A stretch of 64,000 nucleotides of DNA from Pisolithus tinctorius. Taxonomy: Eukaryota; Basidiomycota; Agaricomycetes; Boletales; Pisolithaceae. The translations under genes and the position numbers were made by a program. Where the stretch lies: positions 1 to 64,000 of the forward strand of contig JANFAH010000106.1 of NCBI GenBank assembly GCA_024663395.1, in the 5' to 3' direction. Under the pieces are notes generated by a model that was not told where the DNA came from, did no database searches, and saw only the letters and a list, made by a program, of their open reading frames with translations. Shown here one piece after another: positions 1 through 10,040 of the stretch; position 1 is the stretch's first letter, and the number at the start of each line of letters is the position of its first letter.

Positions 1-174
1 CCTAACCTAACCTAACCTAACCCTAACCTAACCCTAACCTAACCCTAACCTAACCCTAACCTAACCTAACCCTAACCTAACCCTAACCTAACCTAACCTA
101 ACCCTAACCTAACCTAACCCTAACCTAACCTAACCCTAACCTAACCCTAACCTAACCTAACCCTAACCTAACCT
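1..174. repeat. Telomere repeat tract, mixed CCTAA/CCCTAA
   Basis: The window opens with an uninterrupted C-rich telomeric tract, in the orientation expected at a left chromosome end. Counting by eye gives 32 units: 21 five-base CCTAA units and 11 six-base CCCTAA units. Two six-base units are never adjacent. The G-strand therefore reads TTAGG and TTAGGG mixed. Unique sequence starts abruptly at 175, with no degenerate telomere-like transition zone. Confidence 0.98.
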
Positions 175-3100
175 CGGGTGAACTGCCTGGTCCGCGTTTC
201 TCGCGTCGGTGGGGCTGCTTCTTACTGCATGGCTTGCTCCCTGGCGGGTCGATGTCCATTGATGATGCTGCGTTCTCCTCACCTTCATTTTCGGATAGCT
301 CCGCCTGGCGATGTTTCCCTTTCCCCCAACCAACAGGTGTCTGACGCTGTTTTGGAACGGGTTTACTGCGCGATTGCTTCGTCCGTGCACCATTATCATC
401 ACCATCTAGGCTGTCGTCGCCGCCATCAGATTGAGTCGAGGAAATCGACAGTAAACTGTCGTCGCCCAAACTGTCATCCTCGAATAGTCCCCCTGTGGTC
501 AGGTATTGAGGTAGTACAATTAGCTAGGTAGTAACATTGATAGATTCAACTGCACGAATGTCGTCTGTACATCCTACGAAAGCGGAGTGGAGTTGCCCTT
601 TGTCGAATGAGATGTTGTTTAAGAAGACATCGGGGGTGCCGAGCGCGATGAGCCGGTAGATGTGCACTTGCTTTTGTTGTGGATAGCGGAAAATTCTGCC
701 TCGCAACTGCTCGTCGTCCAGCGCAGACCACGTTGCGTCCTAAGATGCATATGAGGATGGATGAACAGCGCTGACGAATATCTGAGAAATTTACCACAAT
801 CACCATGACGTTGGCACATGCCAAGTTCAAGCCGACCATTCCGACATTTGAGATGATGAGGACGCGATGTCCTTTGGTGCGCGTCGAAGTACGAAAATCA
901 TCGAGCGCGGCCTGGCGCTTCTTCAGCGACATCGTCCCATTCAGCTCGGTAGCCGCGATGCCATACAAATCCAGAATCTACAGAGGGTGTGAGATATTCA
1001 TCAGCGAATACACCCACACACTTACATCGATCAAAGCCTGATTGGACGATGGGAAGGCGGAGTAAATGACGACTCTGTCATCCTCACCATAGTCGGACAT
1101 GTCCTGCAAGCCATCTGGAGCCAGGGTGAGGGTTTGACCATCCTCGGTCATCGTCAAGGGCACGCGGCCATTTGAATCGAGGTGGTGGCGAACGACGTGT
1201 GCAAGGGTATCCAGTTTGATTGTCTTCTCCTCCTGCCAATGAGAGAGTGAGAGTGGCTTCTTCCAATGACCACCATTCTTCGGGTTAAGCATTGGGTGTA
1301 GCATAGAGCGCCGGAATTCGATGTAGAAATTCTGAAACGACAGATGTATCAGGACAGGTTTGATTCAGATGGTGTGGAGGGACAGATCCGGCCGTCGGGG
1401 ACGGCCAAGTGCAATAAGCCCTACAAATGTGTGTAGGGCACGACTGGAGGCAAGTGGCCATCTTGGACAGCCACATATGCCGCAAACGCTCGCAATCACG
1501 TGAGCGTATCGGCACACATCACGTTGGCCGTCCAAGACGGCCGTCCCATGCGGCACTGGCTATGTATAAGTTCCCACGGCCAATGCCATCGCACGATGGC
1601 CGTCCAGGACGGCCATCTCGACCCGAAGCGCATGGAAATAAATAAATCATGCCACTTACCTTTCTGGTATCAGCACTTGCGATGGGATTTTCTCTGACCA
1701 AATCCTTGGCAAAACTCCTGAGTACTCCCATTTCGTTGTCGTACATTCGCAGCTTGAGGATATGTTCTAAATATGGCTTCAAGCCGAATAGCTTGTTGCC
1801 GGCGTGGTCCACAGAGTTGATCGTCCGACGAATTACATTATGCGCAAACCGATCGCGTATCTTCACCATCCACTCACGGGTAACCTCTGGAGACAACAAG
1901 TCGGGTGTGTTCTGATTGCGGATGCCGATGAAGATGCCGCAAATGATACTGCCTTCGATCCCTGCCTCGCGCAATGCCTTCGAGTCTTGGCGGTTGGCAC
2001 GATTGATCTCCTTGTTGAGCTCCAGGAACTCGTTATGGTTGTCGAAGCCGGGGATCCCCATCCATTGTCCCATAATATATAAATCCTATCAGAGCATTTT
2101 AGCGGTGATGGGCAAGCAGGTCACATTACATACCTGAGCTTTTGTTGTGATGGGTGTTGCTGTCATCGCAATGACCGAGGTCGCGCGCTCCTTCAGTCCA
2201 CGGAAGGCTCGATGAATTTGATTGTGCTTCCGTGCGCTGTGCGCCTCGTCCATGATGACTAGGCAATATCGTCGTCCATATAGCGTTCGGGGGGCATTTG
2301 TCTCGAATCGTGTGCCAGGGATGGCATGGCCCGTCCTCTCTTTGATGGTCTGCGGGGTGAAGACAGTCACAGCATCATCTTGGATGGCCTGACATGATGA
2401 TAGTGAATAGGTGATGGGGTGAATGACAAATTATTCACTTACTGTTTGAGTTGCAAGGATTATCCGTTGGCATAACGGTTGCTTGCTGACTGTGAACAAT
2501 TCTGTCCACCATGCGCTGCGAGAATCCAAACGACCGGTGTATGGAAAGAGGTCAAAAGAGGCTGGCACTAGGAAACGTCGGATCTCGCTCTCCCACTGCT
2601 GCTTCAGGTTGACAGGGCATACGATCACGTGTGAGAAGTCTGGGACATTACCGTCTGGAGTGTTGAATTTTAGACCAGCTAGAACACAATGAGGGGATTG
2701 CAGAAATATGACAATGTGATGGACTGACCAAAATCTCCTGGAAATGCCTTCTTCTTCGCGTAGACATACCGATAGTAAGCGAGACATGCAATCACACCAA
2801 GCACCTGAAGGGTCTTCCCCAGTCCCACTCCGTCCATCAGTAAGATGGGCTTGCCCTCGAACACACGCTCCAGCATACGGTAGATTCCGACGAGTTGATG
2901 CCATCGTGGTTGGAGCGATTCTCTCTTCTCCGTCATATTTTGAAGCCAGGCCTGGCCTTCATCTGACCAAGGATCAATCATTCCATCCGGGTCAGTCCAT
3001 TGTTGGAAGAAAGGAAGTCGCTGATCGGGGATTCCGAGCTTCTGCCACAATTGCTCATCAGAAAATTTGGACAATGCCTCGACCCCTTCCTTCCAATCTG

Positions 3101-4229
3101 GCTCGATCGGGGCATCTAGATCGAGTTCCACGGGCTCGACAGATTCGGCACTATCGAGATCTTCAATTGAGACCAGCAGGGCTTGGGTGATGGCCTGGAC
3201 GTCATGTTCGCTTGCGAGACCGAGTAAGATATCTCTTAGATTTTTGGGAAGTTCTATTGATATTTCGCGATCAGTGGCAACTCATAATTCTGACACGACT
3301 TACTGTCTGAATCCTTGCTGCCTGGTTCCTTGCAAACGACTCTCAACATTTCGACCATGTCCGCCATATATCGTTCCACCCGAGCGCGCCGTTCCTGGTC
3401 GTCGTATCGGACATAGAGTTTCAATAATTTGCGCAAATCCTTAATGAATGATCTGATGGCGCTGGTGGTGTGGGTAGTGCCCTCAGCGCTGAATGCTGTT
3501 AAAGATCACATTGAACTCCATTATATTCACATGCCAATTGTCACGCACCTTTCCAGGTTTCCGTTACCACGTCGTAGAGTGTATCCATCAAATGTACATC
3601 GCGTGCGACCCCCTTACGATACCGATTCCAACTCAAGGTGAGAATCGTTCGGCAGAATTTGATGACGGCCTCCTTCAGAAAGCTTCCCCTGCCTACGTAT
3701 GCGTCGTCCCCAAAGAGTTTCTGGGCAAGTGGGGTCACGCAGTCGTAGATCTGCGCGGGCTCGGCATGAGGCAACTGGATCAGTGTGATATTACACTGAT
3801 TAAGGTGGTGATGATTATACTTACGCTATTTGTGCCCAAATCGCGCAGCATTTGATTGGGAGCTCTGCCGGCAGTCTCAAGGACCTCATCGATAATCTTG
3901 TTGATGCCCCATTGAGAGGACCTCTTGCTGATGAAGGCAGCCCATGCGGTGCGCGCTGCTGAATCTTTGTCTAGCACACGCTTGGCCATGTAGCGGTCCT
4001 GGGCCCCGACGGGCATGCCCAACACCGTAGTGACATATGCCTTGACCTGTGCGGCGACTCGGTTCGTCCACTCGGGCACATAGAGTGAGGGGGAATCTTC
4101 GGGAGCATTGTCGACTGTTGACCATGGCTCCCCAGGAATCCGAGTGATTGCCTGCCAAGATGGCACACCCCAAGGCAGTCCTGCTGATGAGAGAGCGAGC
4201 AAAGCGGCTGTGAACGACTGAGAAGGCAT
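152..4229 (-). CDS. Subtelomeric SNF2-family DEAH ATPase/helicase
   Basis: A multi-exon SNF2-type DNA-dependent ATPase, expected to be nuclear. Helicase motifs appear in order along the minus strand: motif I LLMDGVGLGKT near 2845-2815, motif II IMDEAH near 2245, motif III MTATPIT near 2155, motif V region ISNVGMVGLNLA near 860-815, and motif VI DEQLRGRIFRYPQQK near 700-660. Joining VMVIV to DATWSALDD across a short GTAAAT...TAG intron (about 795-740) restores motif VI exactly, so the core looks intact. The start at 4229 (MPSQSFT) follows a TATA-like stretch. One intron (1332-1659, 328 nt) is far larger than the others and carries palindromic repeats. The C-terminal tail is acidic then basic low complexity, and its last residues and TAG stop (152-154) are encoded by telomere repeat. 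The junction of the last exon (about 523-490) is inferred. The SNF2 subfamily is not assigned. Confidence 0.82.
1389..1615. repeat. Four palindromic units in a helicase intron
   Basis: Four 19-bp palindromes related to TGGCCGTCTTGGACGGCCA lie at 1389-1407, 1455-1473, 1525-1543 and 1597-1615, spaced 66, 70 and 72 bp start to start. Each has 8-bp arms and a 3-bp centre, with zero to two arm changes. The middle spacer carries TCACGTGA at 1496-1503, midway between its neighbours. The spacer at 1408-1454 holds a 7-bp stem (GCCCTAC / GTAGGGC). All of it falls within the 328-nt intron of the SNF2 gene. Confidence 0.85.
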
Positions 4230-4527
4230 TGCAATCGAAGTATATCTAGAAAAGAAGTACTGATCAGTGGAAGTGGAGATGGTGAGTGGGAGAAGGCAGG
4301 AAGCATTGATGTGAAGTGCGTTCTTATAGTCCAAGCCTGATGTACGTTACATGATCATGCCAGCATCAACATGTTGATCCGATGTATAGTCGCAGAGTTT
4401 CCAATCAGATCGATAATCGATCGCTTGCGTTTAGTCAAACCCTAAAAAATCAGGTTGCATATCGGATACGATCATGAATAGCGTTGCCGGAGCTGTTGAG
4501 ATTGAACGATGCATCGCAGAGGGTGCA

Positions 4528-5018
4528 TGGCCGTCTTGGACGGCCACCGCCATGCGGGTCTCAGTGTCGATGTGACAGCACGTTAACGATAGCATTGACC
4601 GTCCCAGACGGCCAACTGGCAAATGACCCTATGGACAGCTCGGACTAGATTACTGACAGTGATAATGAGCAATATATATTGTACACTGGTACGGGTCAAT
4701 ACTCTTTGGCCGTCTTGGACGGCCACCTGCAATGGAGGGTGTAAATCATGTGATCGACTAGTGGAGGTCCACCTCTGGCCGTCTTGGACGGCCATCCACA
4801 TATGGGCATGTCAGTCACATGACCGATGTGCCCATGGTGAGGGATGGCCGTCTTGGACGGCCAACCGGTGTGAGCGCACTTCGGTCATGTGACTTGCCTA
4901 CTGCAGTGCAGGATGGCCGTCCAAGACGGCCACGCTGCATGATGGAGGATGCAGTCACGTGATCATGAGCCCGTCGGGCTGGTGGCCGTCCTGGACGACC
5001 AAAGCTGCCATCACATGA
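4528..5018. repeat. Alternating-palindrome array, 69-bp beat
   Basis: Seven 19-bp palindromes start at 4528, 4596, 4707, 4776, 4845, 4914 and 4983. The last five are spaced exactly 69 bp apart and the first pair 68 bp. Four are identical (TGGCCGTCTTGGACGGCCA), and the one at 4914 is their exact reverse complement. The 50-bp spacers differ in sequence, yet each has a second palindrome, TCACRTGA or TCATGTGA, close to midway (4746, 4815, 4885, 4955; another at 5011). The array lies directly upstream of the SNF2 gene start. The remaining flank, 4230-4527, shows nothing further that I can name. Confidence 0.88.
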
Positions 5019-5166
5019 TCGCTCACCCTTCCTCATGATGCAATAGGGGCTCTGTTACCATATACGGAACCCCAGTGCCCAAATAGGAAGTGCGTGGGGT
5101 TAGGTGTAGGGTCAGCACAGCCCCAGGGTTGGCCGAAAAGTCCACCCTACGGGGGCCCATAACCCT

Positions 5167-5260
5167 AAGGTTGCCTTCAGTGGCTGTGAGGTTGCCTTCA
5201 GGCAACCTTCCATAAAAGGCAGGTTGCCCTCAGTGGCTGTGTAGGTTGCCCTCGGAGCCT
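5167..5260. repeat. Short direct repeat, 53-bp period
   Basis: Two tandem units begin at 5167 and 5220, sharing AGGTTGCCYTCAGTGGCTGTG and then a second AGGTTGCCYTC. Telomere-like GGGGTTAGG and ATAACCCTAAGG words occur just upstream (about 5097 and 5160). No gene is seen between 5019 and 5281. Confidence 0.7.
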
Positions 5261-5281
5261 GGGGCAGACTCCGGAAAGTAG

Positions 5282-8200
5282 ATTATTAGGAATGGCCCTT
5301 TCTACTGGACACGCATAGCATCTCTTCATGGATTCGATGCCATTGACCCAACCCAAGTTGATGTGCAGGTGTACAATTGGTCACAGAACGGTTTCGACTG
5401 TGGGCCCATTGCATCCTTTGTCATGGAGTCGCTCATGAGAGGAGGGCTATCTGGTGATGGCAGGCCTACCATCCACATCCCTCCAATTCCTTGTGGTCAT
5501 CATCTCCGCCTTAGAATGCTTGTCATGGTGAAGGAGGGCTGTTGAAGGTGCTGGGAGGACTATCATTACTTGTCTACAACCACCCTTCCCCCTGGTCACA
5601 TATGGACACAGTGGGACAACACCGAAGCCATCGGTGAAGACATCCTCATGGATGTGGAAAACCAATCATCTGGAGAGCAACATGCTTCCATCGTCCGTGA
5701 GTTGAATGTCATTGGGGCCAACTGCCTTCGCTGCCAAAGGGGGGATGACTCCAGCGATGTAGTGAACCCTGATGTGCACTCCGATGGTGACTTTCCAACT
5801 GACACTGAAGATGAAGGTGAAGACCATCCTTTGCCTCTGGATGCCAAGTCTCAGCATCTCAGGGATCTCCTTCGGCGCTACCCTTATGTGAGCAGGGCCA
5901 GAGCCAGGGATCGACTTCCTCCTCGGGCTGCCCATGGTCATTGAGTCGAAGGGGAATCCACTCCAGATGATCCTCTTGAGATCATCCAGCGATGCAAGCA
6001 TGTCAAGGACTGGTCAGCTGGAACAATGTACTGTTTCCCACGTCCAACTCCACCGGTATACCTCCCTGCATACCAAGGTCAACGATGGAAGCGTTTCAAT
6101 CGCAGGTTTGATGAGTATGAAGGAGGACCTGTCTTGGAAAGTTTGCACCAGGACCGCAACTGCCATGAGATTGTGGAGGAGCCCTACTATCGGCCTGGGA
6201 TGTGGACATCCTTTCGAGATTATGGCTATCGTCTGCTGAGTTCCTTCAACCAGATGTTCTACTTGGGTCCCCCCATCAGATTGTCAGACCATATCCTCCA
6301 AGTGGGTGTTCCAGCTAACTACCAGTCTTCTCATCAAATTGGCGACCATGTTACTGGTGAGCACTCATATCCTGCCCTGGTGCCCTCTTCTGATTGCTTC
6401 ATTCCAGGAAATTACTCTCTTGCCCGGCAGGTGCCCCATCCATCAAGAGTCGACGTGGATGATGTGGTCATACTGGGTGCCTCTCAGATGATCGAGATTG
6501 GCTCAAGCATGTCAGAATGTCTCGTGAACACCTTTGTGAATGGGCAGCACGAGGATGGGCATCACATCTGCCTGGACCTGGAGCTGGATCACAAGTTGGT
6601 GACTCCAGAGGAGTTGGAAGTCACCATGGACATTGACAGTCTCATATGGGTGATGCATTCCCTACAGTTCAACACACCGCTGCCCATCTACCTTGGTCCC
6701 ATCGTCGAGGAAAAGGCTCCTATGCACAAGCACAATCATGTGTATGTGGACATCCTCATGCCTCAGTCAGAGGCAGATTCCAGTGCCATCGGAAGCCGTA
6801 CCGAATGGTTGACCATGGCATTTCCTCTGTGTGGAGTACCTCACACAGTCTTTGGTGCCTTGAGCAATGCTGCTGGCACCATGAACGTCTACATTTGCTT
6901 CCCCAGGATGATCCACAGGGATGAGATGACACACAAGCGTGCCAATCGCATCCCAAAGGAGGTCCTCGACTTTTTCTGGGAGCATGTCCTACTTCCAGCG
7001 ATCTGTGCACATGCAGATGTTTCGAGTGCACCATACGTCTCTCTCACTCTGAAGGAAGTGCAGTTCAAGGCATGAAAGGGTGGCAAAACCAAGAAGGCTG
7101 GTCGGCCAAAAGCGGTCCCCTTTTCTATGCAAGTGTTGAAGCAGATCCAGAAGACCATGGAGGCAATCATCCGAGAGGACCCTTCACGATTTGCAAACTA
7201 TGGTTCCTTCTTCTTCGTCCTGGAATGCAAGGGAATCAAGTTGTGGACGAAAACCACCCTGTCAGGAGCGGTTCAAATGCCGGTCCAAGCTCTCCTCCAT
7301 GGACTTCCAGCTCTGGATTGGTCCCACATGGTAGACAGGGCCAATGGGGAGCTCTTGGTCGACTTGGGAATCAGCATTCACCCCACATGTGACGAAAAGC
7401 TCATGGGATTGTGGAGACTGGATGCCCTGGAAGCTTCCTTTGGGGCAGGTGGATATTTGCAAGGAAATGCCCACCACACTTGCATGCTTGGACGGTATGG
7501 GGGGATCCAAGCAGAGATGTCACAGGAACGAGCGAGGCAAACTCACATCGCATTCAGAAGTGCTTATAATCTGGCCTACGAGGTGATCCGACCCAACGAC
7601 AACAGCCCCACCTTTGTCATGGACAAGGATGCTTATGCCCTGAACAACGACTTCATCAGGGAATGCATGCAGGCCATCAACATGTATTCTGGAGATGCAA
7701 AGAAGAGGTCATATGGGGTGCGAGACGAGTACAGGATGAGTGGGGCTGCTGTGGAGCAGGCAATACTGGTGGTGCCACAAAGGGTGATGCATTTGCAAGC
7801 TCGATCATGCTCATATCTGATACTTCCATCTTTGCAGATGGAAGAGCTTTTAGCCTCCAATCCCATTCTCTGGATCCCAACCAAAGTCTGGTTGGAATTT
7901 ATGGCTGGATGCATCAGGGCCCTCCAGTTGGCTCAGATCTCTCTCAAGGAACTGGAACCACCCAACCTTGGGATTCTGACTGGCATCATCTGCCACATGA
8001 TTTGGTGCACGTCCACCACTGCAATAATCCTCGACTTCCATGTGAGAGAGTCCATGGCCCTTCTGCAGGTCTCCAGGGTGTGTGAGCGGTTGGGAATGTT
8101 CTTCCTTTTGGACCTAGACTTGCATCATGTCCCCCATCTTCCAGAAGTTCAGGATCATGATGACCTGGAGGTGCTCAAGCTGATGGAGGGAAAGGTGAAG

Positions 8201-9124
8201 AGGGGTGATGGATGACCTGCCTGGCCAAGGATTCCCCCTCTGGATGAAGTGGAACAATTTCCCATTGGCAGCAGACTGACGTGGGCCAAATTGACAAGGA
8301 CCATCCAACTGCAGCCTTGGTTGATCATGCAGGACTGGAAGTGGTCGGCCCAACTGTCCGGTCTGGGGCCAGTGGCAGGGAAACTTTTTGTTCTGTTTAC
8401 CTGTCAGCTTTGGATCCAGTTGGATGCGACTTGGCTGACATGTCCAGAGGGAAAACCAGAGCCAACATCTTTGGAAGATGCCATTCAGAGTTGGACTCTG
8501 AACCAGACCTTCAGGACAATACGTGCCTGCGAATTCAAGGCCTGCAATGCAGAAATAGCAGGGAGTGGAGGGGCTGGTCACCAACAGTCAAGCTTTGCAG
8601 AGAGGGTCAACCTGTTTTTCCCAGGACCCACAGCAGGACAACCTTCACGGAGGTCACCATGGAATGTCTTCTGGACGAAGCCTGGGTATATTTGGGAGTA
8701 TCACCAGGTGATGAAGAACAGGACACCCCTGGAGGAGTTTGAGGTGCTGGACCACCTTGGCAGGATACTTTCTGTCCTTCAGACATTACCTGATGCGACC
8801 AAAGGGAGTGAAAAGAGTCCTGGGAAGACATGGCAGGTGGAGGGTGAGAAGGTGGTTCTGGTGACAAATCCCAAGTTCTACAAGATCGAGGGGATCTCCA
8901 CCGAGAAGGAACAGCAACAGGCCAGGAGACGAGCATCTCGAGTGGTAAAGCCCAGGAATGCACTGCAGATGGAGCTCCTGGAGCATGCAGGATATGACGA
9001 ACTGCTGGCTAGCAAGGCCCTCATCTTAGAAAGGCAGAGGCTGAAAGAGGCACAGAGCAAGAAGTCATCAAAGGCAAAGAATGCTTGAAAGCCTCCAGCA
9101 AGAAGAGGCAAGGCCACCTCATAG
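5282..9124 (+). pseudogene. Decayed Ulp1-domain mobile-element protein
   Basis: One reading frame stays open for about 1,270 codons and is interrupted only by TGA at 5543, 5942, 7073 and 8213. A fifth TGA at 9086 may also be internal, because basic residues continue to TAG at 9122. The first residues match the C-terminal half of a Ulp1/C48 cysteine protease, with YNWSQNGFDCGPIASF containing the catalytic Gln-Asp-Cys region. The upstream half with the catalytic His is missing, so the element is 5'-truncated near 5282. The rest (including RDYGYRLLSSFNQMFYLGPP and an AT-hook-like KKAGRPKA near 7100) has no domain I can name. It resembles the large Ulp1-linked repeat proteins abundant in agaricomycetes. 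CpG depletion and CGA-to-TGA-compatible stops point to methylation-driven decay. No terminal repeats were found. Confidence 0.75.
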
Positions 9125-10040
9125 AGGGAAGCAGTGGGATGGGGAGGGGGAAGGCAAGGATATGGGTACAGAGGGAGAAAGTGATGAATGCAATGTTGAT
9201 ATAGATTGTGGTTCCCATTCCTGTGGAACTGAATCCCAGTGTTGCCTAGTGTAGTCTGATCTGGTAGCAACATGTTTGGCATCTTGGGATGATACCTGGC
9301 CCAAACATGAACCCCCCTCTTCAGCTTTGCTCCATCAAAACAATTCCAGATCAATCTGGCTGTCCATACCATGTCTGTGCCACTTGAATGACATGGCAGG
9401 ACCATTTGGATCACACCAGAAAGGACCCTATGTGTCATTCCCCTCCTCTTATCCTGGGGGTGCTAATCCTGTAAAGTTTAGGAAGCATGAAAGTTTGTCA
9501 GGAATGGTTGTCCTGGAGGGCCTGAATGTCACAACAGATGATGAGAATGGTTGCAGCATTCCTAGGTGTCAGAATATCCATGTAAGATATGTTACCCCCC
9601 CCCCTCCCCATGTTCACTCCATCAAAACAATTTCAGAGATTGGTCTGGCTGTCTGAATCATGTCTACCCCATCTGTATGACATTACAAGCCCATCAGAAT
9701 TTCATTAAAAAGGTCCCCATATTTGTTTCATCGACATACCTGATCCCCTCCTCATACCCCAGGGATGGCGATCCAGTAACATCAGGAGGGGGTGCCAGCT
9801 TGCCAGGGATGGATGTCCTGGGTGTTATCAATGCCACTGAAGACAATGGAAATGATTTCCAGCCTCCCAGAAGTATTTCCAAAGAGATACCACTTTGTGG
9901 TCTGACCATACTTCTACCCCCTGTAGATTTTTTTTCTGACTGCCAATTTCATTCAAATTTCACCTGGGACATCCCAATGGACATATCTATCGACTCCCAG
10001 CATTATTTCCCCAAAATTATGGTCAGGAGTTTGTAATTAT
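9125..10040. mobile_element. CpG-free noncoding remnant downstream of the element
   Basis: No credible gene is seen. By eye there is no CpG dinucleotide from 9000 to 9731, and only a handful up to about 10030, whereas neighbouring genes carry roughly eight per 100 bp. The block continues the composition of the decayed Ulp1 element and is probably its 3' region or an adjoining remnant. Confidence 0.6.
9330..9905. repeat. Degenerate tandem repeat, about 287-bp unit
   Basis: CTCCATCAAAACAATT starts at 9330 and again at 9617. After each copy the same order of words follows: a TCTGGCTGTC, an ATGTCT and a TGACAT, then a CC-rich stretch. Each unit is preceded by a run of C residues (about 9311 and 9591), and a third C run near 9914 may start a truncated copy. 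Confidence 0.65.

Noticed and set aside
4528..5018. CRISPR array
   Set aside because: Regular short palindromes with differing 50-bp spacers look CRISPR-like, but this is a eukaryotic subtelomere, there are no cas genes, and the spacers share a second internal palindrome.
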